A stretch of DNA of 64,000 bases from Acinetobacter sp. ANC 3903 (GCF_002135315.1 NZ_NEGA01000007.1:1-64000), one strand, 5' to 3'. Numbered from the stretch's first letter, positions 10,456 through 22,840 are shown. Notes: generated from the letters alone by a model not told the origin. Program-made: numbers and translations.

Positions 10456-10728
10456 TTATCGCTCTTCAGGCAAATTGATATTCATCTCTAACATTTCAAT
10501 ATTGGCTTCAGAACGTACCGACATTTGAATATGTTGTTCATCAACACCGCGGACATAACGGTTAACCACCTGCATGATTTCTTTTTTCATGAGGTCAATT
10601 TTGTCCTGGCTTAAGCGTTTACCTAAACCTTGCTCAGAAGCAACAATTACTTTTAAGCGGTCTTTAGCAGTTTGTGCGCTTGAAGGTTTATCATCGTTGC
10701 TGAATAATTTACTCCAGAATCCTGCCAT
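10456..10728 (-). CDS. minE: Cell division topological specificity factor MinE
   Basis: A 90-residue MinE. The N-terminus (FWSKLFSNDD) matches the membrane-targeting helix, and residues about 20-35 (AKDRLKVIVASEQG) form the MinD-binding, anti-MinCD segment. The C-terminal part is the dimerisation domain ending in MLEMNINLPEE. MinE displaces MinD from the membrane and drives pole-to-pole oscillation. It follows minD by three bases, so the two are translationally close and co-transcribed. Confidence 0.96.
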   Translation of the reverse strand: MAGFWSKLFSNDDKPSSAQTAKDRLKVIVASEQGLGKRLSQDKIDLMKKEIMQVVNRYVRGVDEQHIQMSVRSEANIEMLEMNINLPEER

Positions 10729-10731
10729 TTC

Positions 10732-11544
10732 TTACGCTCCAAATAATCGTGCTAACCAACCCTTAGGTTTTACCGCGATGTGACGGTAAGGACGTTCTTC
10801 ACCCAGGAAGCGCGCGACAAGGTCATCATAAGCCTGACCCGCTGACTCTTCAGTAAACAGAATCACAGGTTTACCTTCGTTTGATGCTTGTAATACGCTT
10901 GGACACTCAGGAATAACACCCAGAGTAGGTACACGTAAAATATCTTTAGAAATATCGTCAATCGTTAACATTTCTTGTTTATCAGCACGTTCTGGATTGA
11001 ATCGTGTAATACACAAATGTTTACGGATGCGACCTTCGTTTTGTTCTACTTTTTTGGTTTTGCTGTCGAGCATTCCAATAATACGGTCAGAGTCACGTAC
11101 AGAAGAAATTTCCGGATTGGTCACAATGATTGCTTCATCTGCATGATACATCGCCATGATTGCACCACGTTCAATCCCCGCAGGCGAGTCGCAAATAATG
11201 TAATCGAATTCTTGCGAAAGTTCATCCATTACACGTGCAACACCTTCATCGGTCAAGGCATCTTTATCACGGGTTTGTGAAGCAGGCAAAATATATAGGT
11301 TTTCAATATCTTTATCACGAATGAGCGCTTGTTGAAGACGTGCTTCGTTATTCAATACATTTACAAAATCATAAACAACGCGACGTTCACAACCCATAAT
11401 TAAATCTAGGTTACGTAAACCCACGTCAAAATCGATCACAACAGTTTTGTGACCGCGAAGGGCTAAACCTGTTGCAAAAGATGCACTAGTCGTAGTTTTA
11501 CCTACACCACCTTTGCCTGATGTTACGACAACAATTTTCGCCAC
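10732..11544 (-). CDS. minD: Septum site-determining ATPase MinD
   Basis: A ParA/MinD ATPase with the deviant Walker A KGGVGKTT near residue 10, the switch segment ICDSPAGIERGA, and a C-terminal amphipathic helix (GWLARLF) that binds the membrane in the ATP state. The start is set at the GTG giving MAKIVVVTSGKGG, because AGGAG lies eight bases upstream and the result is 270 residues, equal to E. coli MinD. A GTG three codons earlier overlaps the ribosome site. It is the middle gene of minC-minD-minE. Confidence 0.97.
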   Translation of the reverse strand: MAKIVVVTSGKGGVGKTTTSASFATGLALRGHKTVVIDFDVGLRNLDLIMGCERRVVYDFVNVLNNEARLQQALIRDKDIENLYILPASQTRDKDALTDEGVARVMDELSQEFDYIICDSPAGIERGAIMAMYHADEAIIVTNPEISSVRDSDRIIGMLDSKTKKVEQNEGRIRKHLCITRFNPERADKQEMLTIDDISKDILRVPTLGVIPECPSVLQASNEGKPVILFTEESAGQAYDDLVARFLGEERPYRHIAVKPKGWLARLFGA

Positions 11545-11610
11545 CGAATCCACTCCTGTTATGGTTCAAACCCCTTTTTAAATATGGGGCTTTTGGTGTT
11601 TATTTATACA

Positions 11611-12342
11611 TTAAAATTCGAGAACTTCAAAGACAAGTTCTTGATGATCATTCAAGTAAATATGGACAGCCTTCTTCAGGACATGCGGGGGAATGTCATC
11701 CGCCACACAATATGTACCTGCAATGGATACCAATTCTGCTTCCAGAGAATGGCAGAAAATACGCGCTGCACCGTTCCCGCCTGCGCCGGCGATGACTCTA
11801 CCACGTGCGCTACCATAAATATGTATATTTCCTGAAGCAATAACTTCAGAACCGCTATTAATACCGGCATTGAGAATAATATCGCCGTGATCCTGCACCA
11901 GGCATTGGCCAGTGCGCAAAATTTCATCGTGATAAGAAGTCACATGGCGAATTACAGGTGCCGCAGGAGTCTCTTCTATTACAGTCGTTGTTGCAGGCGC
12001 TGTGTCTTCTGTAGCAGGTTTGCTTTCAATCACCTGTTCTTTGGTAGGTTTTATCTGCTGCATTGGACGGTCTGCAGGAATTACCGGGAACTGAATGGCA
12101 CGAGCCTGATCCGCCAGTACACCTTCAGTCACAGCCATAGGTTGCACATCTAGACTGATCAGCAATTGAATTAAAGCAATAAGTTCTTGTTCAACTGAAC
12201 TTTCAATCACAACTAATGTACCCGGTGTACATGCTTTTTGGAGCAATGGCGCGAGTTGCTGGCGGATTGCATCGTGATCATTGGTATCTAAGCTAATGCG
12301 AACCGCATTGACCATTCTGCCTTTTATCCGTATATCAGCCAT
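11611..12342 (-). CDS. minC: Septum site-determining inhibitor MinC
   Basis: A 243-residue FtsZ-polymerisation inhibitor. The N-terminal domain covers residues 1-105, followed by a linker rich in T, E, P and A (about 110-140). The C-terminal beta-helix domain has the family pattern [20 protein letters not shown], then [19 protein letters not shown], and ends [17 protein letters not shown]. The ribosome site AAGGAAT precedes the ATG. It is the first gene of the min operon, with 122 bases to the membrane-protein gene upstream on the same strand. Confidence 0.95.
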   Translation of the reverse strand: MADIRIKGRMVNAVRISLDTNDHDAIRQQLAPLLQKACTPGTLVVIESSVEQELIALIQLLISLDVQPMAVTEGVLADQARAIQFPVIPADRPMQQIKPTKEQVIESKPATEDTAPATTTVIEETPAAPVIRHVTSYHDEILRTGQCLVQDHGDIILNAGINSGSEVIASGNIHIYGSARGRVIAGAGGNGAARIFCHSLEAELVSIAGTYCVADDIPPHVLKKAVHIYLNDHQELVFEVLEF

Positions 12343-12464
12343 AATTATTCCTTAAGACTTCTGACTCATTCGTTTTATGTCGAAGTGATATTGTAAATAG
12401 AGCAAATGCTAGAACAAATTGCAGCTTTTCTCTAGCAGCGATTTCAATATTTTAAATCTTATGT

Positions 12465-13517
12465 TCATTCTTTAACTTGATCATGCTGTTCCAGAATTTG
12501 TTGCCATTGTTTTATTTTCACTTGCTGGCGAATGGCTTCTAAACTTTCAAAAACTGCAGACTCAACCAGTTTTTCCACATGCGTATTATTTTCAAATTGT
12601 ATTTGGCTGATTTTATTTGAAATTTCTAAATATGCCAGATTTTTTTCATTTTTATGACCGTGTGCAAAAGGTTCAATCAGTCCCAGAGTGATATTTTCTC
12701 CCAAGCGTTGGCCAATACTCTGGATCTGTTGCTCTATGCGGCCACCGACAATTGGAATCAGGCGTAACAGCTGGGTCAGTTCAGGCGTATCTTCAATGGC
12801 GCGATTGACAATATCACCGACATTTTCGGCAATCATGATTCTTTGCGCTTGTAGCTCTTTGCCTAAAGATTCTTGCAAAATATCCGCCAGGGCAGTGGCA
12901 AACATTTCACGGTGGTGGGCAACCAGATCTTCAATCAGTTTTTTATGTGTGGTACTGGTCGAGAGTTCACGTTTTATGCTGTCTAAGACCGTAAGTACAA
13001 TACGGCTGGTGAGTTCTTCAAGCACCATGTGGTAATAGAATTTAGCCCGCCGATACCAAGCGTCCGGAATGACTTTATAATCATGCTGGTGCAGGTTGTA
13101 GCCGATGGCTCCAGCACGTAATAAACGTAAGAAACGCAGCTGCGGAATAATCGATAGAATTTCGTACCAGTGAATAAAGGGGAAGAAAAACCAGCGCTTA
13201 TGATGTTGTCCAATAATGGCAATGGTCCAGCGGACCATCAGTTCAATCACCAGAAAACTGGTAAACCAGCTTTCGGTAATGATGACCCAAGGGCGTAATG
13301 CAGTACGGTAAAATTGCAACAGTTCCGGAAGATGAATGAAGTTAAATAGCCAGCCACCGAAATCACTCATCAGGAGTGCATTGCCACTTAAGCAGATTAA
13401 ATTGATGATGATCAGAACCATCATGAAAATGTCATAGCCCAGTGCAACTTTCCATCCCCAAGTGCCTTTTTTTACAAAGGAAAAGGTCGGGGGCGTGATC
13501 TGGTCATTTTGCTTCAT
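12465..13517 (-). CDS. Membrane protein with a voltage-sensor-like N-terminal half
   Basis: A 350-residue protein. Hydrophobic segments lie at about 22-48, 78-102 and 108-132, and the last is followed by FLRLLRAGAIGY, which recalls the arginine-bearing segment of ion-transporter domains. No selectivity-filter pore is seen. The C-terminal 200 residues are soluble and helical (ELTSRIVLTVLDSIKREL onward). It lies between an acyltransferase gene (18 bases away) and minC on the same strand. The ion-channel likeness is an inference; the function is unknown. Confidence 0.65.
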   Translation of the reverse strand: MKQNDQITPPTFSFVKKGTWGWKVALGYDIFMMVLIIINLICLSGNALLMSDFGGWLFNFIHLPELLQFYRTALRPWVIITESWFTSFLVIELMVRWTIAIIGQHHKRWFFFPFIHWYEILSIIPQLRFLRLLRAGAIGYNLHQHDYKVIPDAWYRRAKFYYHMVLEELTSRIVLTVLDSIKRELSTSTTHKKLIEDLVAHHREMFATALADILQESLGKELQAQRIMIAENVGDIVNRAIEDTPELTQLLRLIPIVGGRIEQQIQSIGQRLGENITLGLIEPFAHGHKNEKNLAYLEISNKISQIQFENNTHVEKLVESAVFESLEAIRQQVKIKQWQQILEQHDQVKE

Positions 13518-13535
13518 TTTTTTCCTTGCGTGTTT

Positions 13536-14459
13536 TTAAGCTTTTGCAGCTAAGTCTTGCTTCATGCGTTCAATCAGTTGGTCTTTTTCAGTCCACAGCT
13601 CATGAACCCATTGCTGAAAGTGTTCACGATATTCGGCATCATCTTCATAATTACCGCCTAATACCCAGCCTGGAATTTCAATTTTACGCAAATTCACCGC
13701 AATGAGATTGACCTCACCTAGCCAGAAATCGCCATAACCGGGTGCACCATCCGGATAAACAATAGTCATGTCGACCAGGGCATCAATTTTGTCACCTAAA
13801 ATATTTAAGGCTAAAGCTAAACCGCCTGCTTTAGGTTTTAATAAATGCTTATAAGGTGACTTTTGTTGGTCGTGTTTTTCTGGGGTAAAGCGCGTGCCTT
13901 CTAGATAGTTGAGCAAGGTAAAAGGTTGACTCAGCAGCTGTTCACAGGCTTTACGTGATTCTTCCATGTCACGGGTTTTCAGTTCCGGATTTTTGGCAAT
14001 TTGTTCCTTGCTATGACGTTTCATCATCGGGAAACCTAAAATTTTAAAGGCTTGTCCCACGAAAGGAATAAAGATCAGTTCCCACTTGGTGAAGAAACGG
14101 GTCAGGGGCATGCGGGTTAAACCAAAATATTGATTTACAGTAGTATCTACCCAACTTTGATGGTTGCAGGTCATCAGGTAACGACCTTGCATACTGAGAT
14201 CCAAACCTTCCTCAATACTGATATCCCACTTTAAGTTGGGCAATACATGGTCAATCAGCCAATTATTGACACTGAGCCAGCTGTTGGTAATCTGAATGTT
14301 GGTTTCATCTACTTTACGTGATTTTTTAATCAGTTTAGTCAATCCCAAGGCAAGTACAGGTGGACCATGAAAAAAAGTACTTCCGGTAATCACCGATCCG
14401 ACAGTAAGCCCGCGAGATATTTTTTTTAATATCGGTTGCTTGGTATTTTGAGATGACAT
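13536..14459 (-). CDS. PlsC-like acyltransferase (YihG type)
   Basis: About 307 residues with the acyltransferase box NHQSWVD (H-x4-D) and the second block EGTRFTPEKH, as in lysophosphatidic acid acyltransferases and the E. coli YihG branch. It probably acylates a lysophospholipid at the inner membrane. The start MSSQNTKQP is chosen; an ATG at 14489 would add ten hydrophobic residues with no clear ribosome site, and neither start has a strong one. It precedes the voltage-sensor-like gene by 18 bases, so they probably share a transcript. Confidence 0.85.
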   Translation of the reverse strand: MSSQNTKQPILKKISRGLTVGSVITGSTFFHGPPVLALGLTKLIKKSRKVDETNIQITNSWLSVNNWLIDHVLPNLKWDISIEEGLDLSMQGRYLMTCNHQSWVDTTVNQYFGLTRMPLTRFFTKWELIFIPFVGQAFKILGFPMMKRHSKEQIAKNPELKTRDMEESRKACEQLLSQPFTLLNYLEGTRFTPEKHDQQKSPYKHLLKPKAGGLALALNILGDKIDALVDMTIVYPDGAPGYGDFWLGEVNLIAVNLRKIEIPGWVLGGNYEDDAEYREHFQQWVHELWTEKDQLIERMKQDLAAKA

Positions 14460-14709
14460 AATAAAAAACGGCCCTAAAAAGAAAATCATTAAATGTTTTT
14501 TTTCAGTATTTAATATAATTGCAGAATTTGAAATAAAAAAGTCTATTCGTACAACTATGAAGAAATTGTGCTTAAGTTATTCTTCACACTCATATAAAAT
14601 ATTACAAAATGTAACTAATGATTGGATTATTTACAAAAAATCAATGGTATGCCCATTTTTTTTAATTCATTATTCCACCATACGATAAAACACAACAAGG
14701 AGGCATGCA

Positions 14710-15363
14710 ATGCGTGCATTAGTAATTTCAGCAGCTGTAGCAGGGGCATTGGCACTATCAGGCTGTCAAACAAGTGGCAACAATCTTGGCGGTATGGAAT
14801 ACGATAAAACAGCAATTGGCGCATTGGTTGGCGCAGCTGCTGGTTATGGTATTTCTAAGGGTAGTGCAAACTCAAGTGCACAAAATAACCGCGCAGCAGC
14901 AATTGGCGCTGTATTAGGCGGTGCAACTGGTGTGTATCTTGATAATAAAGAGAAAAAATTACGTCAACAAATGGCGGGTACTGGTGTAGACGTTACTCGT
15001 AATCCGGATGGTTCTGTTGGTTTGATTATGCCGGGTAACATTACATTTGATACCAACAAATCAAATATCAAACCTAACTTCTACACTACTTTGAATAAAG
15101 TTGCGCAAACTTTAACTGAAGATAACAAGAGCGGTATTCTTGTAACTGGTTATACAGACAGCACTGGTAATGACTCTATCAACATTCCATTGTCTCAAGC
15201 ACGTGCTCAGTCAGTAGCAAGCTACTTAGCTTCTAAAGGCGTTTCAACTTCACGTATTAACGCTCAAGGTCAAGGGGCTGCTAACCCAATCGCTGACAAC
15301 AACACAGCGTCTGGTCGTGAACAAAACCGCCGTGTAGAAATCAGCATCTACGCAATTCAATAA
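14710..15363 (+). CDS. OmpA-family lipoprotein with glycine-zipper
   Basis: A 217-residue lipoprotein: signal peptide with lipobox LSGC, Cys19. A glycine-rich zipper (AIGALVGAAAGYGISKGS and AIGAVLGGATGVYLD, about residues 37-75) follows, and then a C-terminal OmpA peptidoglycan-binding domain (TGYTDSTGNDSINIPLSQAR, ending GREQNRRVEISI). This architecture matches YiaD-like outer-membrane lipoproteins that tie the outer membrane to peptidoglycan. A very good ribosome site (AAGGAGG) and codon bias suggest high expression. It is a single-gene unit with its own terminator. Confidence 0.93.
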   Translation: MRALVISAAVAGALALSGCQTSGNNLGGMEYDKTAIGALVGAAAGYGISKGSANSSAQNNRAAAIGAVLGGATGVYLDNKEKKLRQQMAGTGVDVTRNPDGSVGLIMPGNITFDTNKSNIKPNFYTTLNKVAQTLTEDNKSGILVTGYTDSTGNDSINIPLSQARAQSVASYLASKGVSTSRINAQGQGAANPIADNNTASGREQNRRVEISIYAIQ

Positions 15364-15382
15364 TTCAGTTATTGAATCAGAG

Positions 15383-15409
15383 AAAACCACCTTCGGGTGG
15401 TTTTTTTTT
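15383..15409 (+). terminator. Intrinsic terminator
   Basis: AAAACCACC/GGTGGTTTT stem with TTCG loop and T-run, after the OmpA-type lipoprotein gene. Confidence 0.93.
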
Positions 15410-15490
15410 GAATGTCAAATCTGTATTTTAGGTTATGCAAGTTTGGCACAGATGACTATAATCGAGCTCCAATCAATACGAGGAAATACT

Positions 15491-17530
15491 ATGTCGTCGG
15501 CAAGTCAACTCAATGACAAGCAACTTGAAGCCATGAAATACACTCAAGGACCCTTGTTAGTACTTGCAGGGGCAGGTTCAGGTAAAACCTCGGTAATTAC
15601 TCGAAAAGTCGCACATCTGGTCAAGAATTGCGGTATTCCGGCACATCGCATTACCGCCATGACCTTTACCAATAAGGCCGCACGTGAGATGAAAGAGCGT
15701 GTGGGCAAACTATTATCCCGTGAAGAAGCGAAAGGCTTGTCGGTTTCAACATTCCATACTTTTGGTTTGAATTTGCTGCGACTGGAACTGAAACATACAC
15801 CATTAAAGAATAATTTTTCTATTTTGGATGCCGATGATTGTAAGCGCATTCTGATGGATTTAATGCACCGCGATAATTTGTCGGGTGCGGAAAGTAAAGA
15901 GCTGATTGCTAAGGCAATGAAAATGATTTCGGACTGGAAAAACGACCTGATTCCACCGGAACAGGCTCACACCACCTGTGAAACAGCTGAAGATGTCCAG
16001 TTTGCGCATTTATATCAACTCTATGAGCGCAACTTGCGTGCCTATAATGCGGTGGACTTTGATGACCTGATTGTGATGCCAACCCGTTTACTACAAGAAA
16101 ATGCCGAAGTCCGGGATAAGTGGCAAAATCGGGTGCGTTATCTCTTGGTCGACGAATATCAAGATACCAATACGGCGCAGTATATTTTGGTGAAACTGCT
16201 GGTGGGCGTGATGGGACAATTTACGGCCGTAGGTGATGATGACCAGTCTATTTATGCATGGCGTGGTGCCAAACCAGAAAACATGGCGCTGTTGAAAGAG
16301 GATTTTCCTAATTTAAAAGTGATTAAATTAGAGCAAAATTACCGTTCGACCAGCCGTATTTTGAAAGCTGCAAATACGGTGATTGGCAATAATCCGCATA
16401 TTTTTGATAAAAAACTCTGGTCCGATAAAGGCCACGGTGAGGTAATTCGGGTGATTACCTGCCGTAATGATGATGATGAATCAGAACGCGTGGTGAAAGA
16501 TTTAATTACCCATAAGCTGATGAATGGTAAAAACTGGAAAGATTACGCGATTTTATATCGGGGTAATTTTCAGGCCCGTATTTTAGAAACACAGCTGCGT
16601 CAAATGCAGATTCCCTACAAGCTTTCTGGTGGTCAGTCTTTCTTTGCTCGCGCAGAAATTAAAGACATCATGAGTTACTTGCGTTTAATTATTAACCCTG
16701 AAGATGACAGTGCATTTTTACGGATTATTAATACGCCTAAACGTGCCATTGGTCCGGTGACACTGGAAAAATTGGGCTTGTTCGCTCAAGAAAATCATTT
16801 GTCGCTATTGTCGGCAGCTGGTGATCAGCGCTTGACCATGGTGATTCCTAAAAAAGCCACTACACAATTGGCTGAATTTGCCGATTTTATTGCCAACTTT
16901 ACCCGTAATCTACTCGATGATGATGCGCCTGTGCCGATTATTCGCCAGATGATGCATGAAGCGGGCTATATTGATTATCTTAAAGAAAATGCAGCGACAC
17001 CGGCACAGGAAAAAACCAAGCTGGATAATATTGAAGTGCTGTATAGCAGTATTCAAAGCCTGATTAACCGTGCTGAAGATGTTGATGACAAAAATATTGA
17101 AAGCGTAATTCGTAAAATGGTGCTGCTAGATATGCTCGAGCAGCAGCAGGAAGCAGAAGATACCGACAAGGTGAATTTATTGACTTTACATGCATCTAAA
17201 GGTCTTGAATTTCCCTATGTGTATTTGATTGGCTTGGAAGAAGAAATGCTGCCCCATAAAAACTCGATTGCAGCTGATACGGTCGAAGAAGAACGCCGTC
17301 TGATGTACGTGGGTATTACCCGGGCACGTCAAGGGTTGACCATTACTTTAGCCGAGCAGCGTAAAGCGGGTGGACAGATGAAACAGATGACCCCAAGCCG
17401 CTTCCTGGATGAATTGCCGCAAGATGAGCTGGAATGGCTGGGGCGCAAGAAGAAATTAGCGGGCAATATTGATCCAAAACTGCAAGCTCAGCATTATCTG
17501 GAAAATTTACGTGCGCTGATTAAGCGTTAA
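15491..17530 (+). CDS. rep: ATP-dependent DNA helicase Rep
   Basis: A 679-residue superfamily 1 3'-5' helicase. Motifs in order: LVLAGAGSGKTSVI (Walker A), FTNKAAREMKERV (Ia), LLVDEYQDTN (II), TAVGDDDQSIYAWRGA (III), EQNYRST (IV), HASKGLEFPYVYL (V) and EERRLMYVGITRAR (VI). Length and motif wording match E. coli Rep (673) better than UvrD (720). Rep removes obstacles ahead of the replication fork. Start MSSASQL is chosen for its GAGGA site; an in-frame ATG at 15443 would add 16 residues. Confidence 0.93.
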   Translation: MSSASQLNDKQLEAMKYTQGPLLVLAGAGSGKTSVITRKVAHLVKNCGIPAHRITAMTFTNKAAREMKERVGKLLSREEAKGLSVSTFHTFGLNLLRLELKHTPLKNNFSILDADDCKRILMDLMHRDNLSGAESKELIAKAMKMISDWKNDLIPPEQAHTTCETAEDVQFAHLYQLYERNLRAYNAVDFDDLIVMPTRLLQENAEVRDKWQNRVRYLLVDEYQDTNTAQYILVKLLVGVMGQFTAVGDDDQSIYAWRGAKPENMALLKEDFPNLKVIKLEQNYRSTSRILKAANTVIGNNPHIFDKKLWSDKGHGEVIRVITCRNDDDESERVVKDLITHKLMNGKNWKDYAILYRGNFQARILETQLRQMQIPYKLSGGQSFFARAEIKDIMSYLRLIINPEDDSAFLRIINTPKRAIGPVTLEKLGLFAQENHLSLLSAAGDQRLTMVIPKKATTQLAEFADFIANFTRNLLDDDAPVPIIRQMMHEAGYIDYLKENAATPAQEKTKLDNIEVLYSSIQSLINRAEDVDDKNIESVIRKMVLLDMLEQQQEAEDTDKVNLLTLHASKGLEFPYVYLIGLEEEMLPHKNSIAADTVEEERRLMYVGITRARQGLTITLAEQRKAGGQMKQMTPSRFLDELPQDELEWLGRKKKLAGNIDPKLQAQHYLENLRALIKR

Positions 17531-17581
17531 TTTACGATTTAAACCAAGCAACATTTAAACCATGCAATTAGGAAAAAACAA

Positions 17582-18034
17582 ATGAAAGTTCAGGTGAAAG
17601 TACTCGATACACGTTTAGGCAGCGAATGGCCTATGCCAACCTATGCGACTTCGGGTTCAGCAGGTTTAGACTTGCGTGCTTGTGTAGATGAAGCGACTGT
17701 CATTGAACCAGGGCAAACTGTATTGGTTAAAACAGGTTTGGCCATTTATATTGAAGACACAAATTTTGCCGGTTTAATTTTACCGCGTTCAGGTCTGGGA
17801 CATAAACATGGGATTGTTCTAGGTAATCTGGTGGGCCTCATTGATTCAGATTATCAAGGTGAATTGATGGTATCGGTTTGGAACCGTAGCCAAACAGCAT
17901 TTACTTTACAACCTGGTGAACGTTTAGCGCAGTATGTGCTGGTTCCTGTTGTTCAAGCGCAGTTCGATATTGTGGATGAGTTTGAAGCGACTGAACGTGG
18001 TGCAGGCGGTTTTGGCCATACTGGCAAAGGTTAA
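17582..18034 (+). CDS. dut: Deoxyuridine 5'-triphosphate nucleotidohydrolase
   Basis: A 150-residue trimeric dUTPase that makes dUMP and keeps uracil out of DNA. The conserved motifs are visible: [10 protein letters not shown] (I), [10 protein letters not shown] (II), [15 protein letters not shown] (III), [10 protein letters not shown] (IV) and the C-terminal [11 protein letters not shown] (V). Length matches the family. It follows rep by 51 bases. Downstream lies a long AT-rich gap before the phosphomannomutase gene, so it is probably not co-transcribed with that gene. Confidence 0.97.
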   Translation: MKVQVKVLDTRLGSEWPMPTYATSGSAGLDLRACVDEATVIEPGQTVLVKTGLAIYIEDTNFAGLILPRSGLGHKHGIVLGNLVGLIDSDYQGELMVSVWNRSQTAFTLQPGERLAQYVLVPVVQAQFDIVDEFEATERGAGGFGHTGKG

Positions 18035-18059
18035 GCCCTGATTTAGTTTTAAAATTGAG

Positions 18060-18110
18060 AACCTGATGAACAAGCAGCTATATTTTGTTTATCAGGTTTC
18101 ATTTTTCATT
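18060..18110 (+). terminator. Intrinsic terminator after dut
   Basis: AACCTGAT/ATCAGGTT arms with inner GAACAA/TTGTT pairing and a T-rich tail. Confidence 0.7.
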
Positions 18111-18486
18111 TTAGAAATAATCTTATTCAAAATATTAATCACATTTATAATAAAATGAATTGCTTAGAATATTTTTTAATATTGTATTGATTGTGATGTG
18201 GCTTATGTTTGATGTTGTTATTTTTCCATTTTTAGTAAGTAATTGTTTTTTAATGTAATTTGCTTTAAGATTCTCTCTCTTAACTAAAATATATATATTT
18301 CAAATTCATAGGCATATATTTTTATACGGATCTACTACATTATTTATCATTGATTAAAAAGCTGAAATGCTTTTAGAATATGAAAGAATAATCACCTCCC
18401 TGACATGATGGACTGGTACATTTGGATCCACTCAAACATTCCATAAATTTTTATTTTATAAATTATTGTAAATAGAAGAAATTATT
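18111..18486. other. AT-rich non-coding gap upstream of the mutase gene
   Basis: About 375 bases with no convincing ORF on either strand. The DNA is very AT-rich, with tracts such as ATATATATTT near 18290. It presumably carries the promoter of the phosphomannomutase-argB pair, but I see no clear -35/-10 pair. Confidence 0.5.
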
Positions 18487-20821
<2,335 letters not shown>

Positions 20822-20833
20822 GCCGTGATTTTT

Positions 20834-20862
20834 AAAAAGCCTCCTTGTGAGGCTTTTTTTTG
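20834..20862 (+). terminator. Intrinsic terminator after argB
   Basis: AAAAAGCCTC/GAGGCTTTTT stem with a long T-run. Confidence 0.93.
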
Positions 20863-21027
20863 TGGTTGCTATTTAGGGGGATATTAAGGAGTTCAATAAG
20901 AAGACGATAAGAATATTGTTTTTCAGCTAATACATAAAATCGTAATAGCAATCGTGAATTGAGATTTACAATGTGCTATTGAGTATGCAAAATAGAAAAA
21001 TCATGTATTTGTTGTTTGATTAAGATT

Positions 21028-21876
21028 ATGTGCCAGTTGCTCGGAATGAATTGCGCTACGCCCACGGATGTGACTTTTTCGTTTCGGGGTTTTTCTCAAC
21101 GTGCCGGCATTACCTCCGACCATTGTGATGGTTTTGGCATTGCTTTTTTTGAAGATAAAGCCTGCCGACTTTTTGTCGATAATCAGTCTGCAGTCGAATC
21201 ACCTATTGCTGAACTGATTCGTAATTATCCGATTAAATCACGCAATGTGATTGCGCATATCCGTAAAGCCACGCAAGGCAAAATTAATCTGGAAAATTCA
21301 CATCCCTTTAGCCGTGAACTTTGGGGACGACAGTGGATTTTTGCCCATAATGGCGATTTACATGACTTTAATCCGACTTTATCGGGGCGTTTTACCCCGG
21401 TAGGCAATACCGATAGCGAACGTGCTTTTTGTTACTTGCTGGACCAACTGGTACTTAAGTTTGGTTACCATGAACCCAAACTCGATCAGGTGTTCGATTT
21501 ATTGGCAGAGGTTTCTCCAAAAATAGCCGAACATGGCACCTTTAATTTTTGCCTGTCGAACGGTCAGGCATTATTTACGTATGCGATTACCAAATTGCAC
21601 TGGCTGGTACGTGAATATCCTTTTAAACCTGCGCAATTGATTGATCTGGATGTAGAGGTTGATTTTAGTCAGGTGACTACACCGGAAGATCGCGTAGCCG
21701 TCATTACCACAGAGCCGTTAACCCAAAATGAAACCTGGACCGCTTTTATACCGGGAGAGATGATTTTATTTCAGGATGGCCGACCTGTGCGTAAACAGCA
21801 GACCCATGTCGAACGTTTAGAACGTGAACGCTTAAATCCGGCATTAAAACGAATCACCAAAGCTGATCAATATTGA
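21028..21876 (+). CDS. Class II glutamine amidotransferase (YafJ type)
   Basis: A 282-residue Ntn-hydrolase of the YafJ branch. The catalytic cysteine must be exposed as residue 2, and the ATG at 21028 gives MCQLLGMNC; a TTG four codons earlier would bury it, which decides the start. Other family blocks: SDHCDGFGIAFFED, HIRKATQGKINLENSHPF and FAHNGDLHDF (substrate-binding Asn-Gly-Asp). No synthase domain is attached, so the protein either acts as a glutaminase-like enzyme or has an unknown partner. It is a lone gene. Confidence 0.9.
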   Translation: MCQLLGMNCATPTDVTFSFRGFSQRAGITSDHCDGFGIAFFEDKACRLFVDNQSAVESPIAELIRNYPIKSRNVIAHIRKATQGKINLENSHPFSRELWGRQWIFAHNGDLHDFNPTLSGRFTPVGNTDSERAFCYLLDQLVLKFGYHEPKLDQVFDLLAEVSPKIAEHGTFNFCLSNGQALFTYAITKLHWLVREYPFKPAQLIDLDVEVDFSQVTTPEDRVAVITTEPLTQNETWTAFIPGEMILFQDGRPVRKQQTHVERLERERLNPALKRITKADQY

Positions 21877-22299
21877 CTGCACAGTGCTTCAGATGAAACT
21901 TTAGTGTCAGATATTTATTAGATAAATATCTGACTTTATTATTTATGATCAGTTGAAATATTTTAAAATTTTATCATTAGATTTTAATTTTCGGGGATTT
22001 TTGATATTTTTATATCATCGTACTATATTTATTTAATATAATTAAAAAATGACTTCTAAAAAATATAGTTTATAAAATCATATTAACTCTTGAATAAAGC
22101 ATTTTTTTTGAATGGGTCTGGTTAAAAAATACTTTATCTTTTTAGTTGGTATTTTATTATAATTAAATATATATCAATGAGTTATATCTATTTTATAAAA
22201 AAAACTGAAAGCCGACCATTTTGGTTTATTTTTATTTGTTTAAAATCAATATATTATTAATTTATGTGATTAATCGTTTATATCTGATAGGTGGTCGTA
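21877..22299. other. AT-rich non-coding gap before bacteriohemerythrin
   Basis: About 420 bases with no supported ORF, rich in T and A tracts. It must hold the hemerythrin promoter, but no single -35/-10 pair stands out among the many TATAAT-like strings. Confidence 0.5.
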
Positions 22300-22755
22300 A
22301 TGAAAATGAAATGGATTTCAGAATATAATACTGGTATCGATGTGATTGACGATCAGCATAAACGGATTCTTGATTATATTAATGAAATTGACGACTGTTC
22401 TGAACATATTGATCGTGCCCATATTAAACAGATTCTGGATAATATCATTGATTACACCCAGTCGCATTTTACTTTTGAAGAGTCATTGCAGGAAGAAGCA
22501 GGTTATAAATATCGGGTGCCGCATAAGCGTGTGCATGATTTATTTATTAAAAAGATTGAATCGTATCGTAGCCGCTTTGAAATGGGACAGACGATTGAAG
22601 CGGAATTACATGAAGTGCTTTCAAAATGGCTGATCAATCATATTCAGCACGATGACGCTGATTATGTGGGTGCGGTAAAAGAAAACATGATGGGCATCAT
22701 TAAAGAAAAAGAACAGAAAAAAGGTAAAAACTGGTTTACTCGTTTTTTCTCATAA
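22300..22755 (+). CDS. Bacteriohemerythrin
   Basis: A 151-residue single-domain hemerythrin. All ligands of the di-iron oxygen-binding site are visible: H20 (DDQH), H56 and E60 (SHFTFEE), H75 and H79 (HKRVH), H114 and D119 (HIQHDD). Such proteins store or sense O2, or deliver it to oxygenases. A lysine-rich tail ends in NWFTRFF, a possible amphipathic anchor. The ATG is chosen over a GTG three codons upstream because of the AGGTGG site. It is a single gene with AT-rich upstream DNA and its own terminator. Confidence 0.93.
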   Translation: MKMKWISEYNTGIDVIDDQHKRILDYINEIDDCSEHIDRAHIKQILDNIIDYTQSHFTFEESLQEEAGYKYRVPHKRVHDLFIKKIESYRSRFEMGQTIEAELHEVLSKWLINHIQHDDADYVGAVKENMMGIIKEKEQKKGKNWFTRFFS

Positions 22756-22802
22756 AAGTTAAACGAGATAACAACAATTAAAAAAGATAATAATCTTGCG
22801 CG

Positions 22803-22840
22803 GCAAATCATCAGTTATGATGGTTTGCTTTTTCTTTTTG
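22803..22840 (+). terminator. Intrinsic terminator after bacteriohemerythrin
   Basis: GCAAATCATCA/TGATGGTTTGC stem with GTTA loop and T-rich tail. Confidence 0.88.

Noticed and set aside
14489..14489. Upstream ATG of the acyltransferase gene
   Set aside because: Adds a short hydrophobic string without family counterpart or ribosome site; kept only as an alternative.
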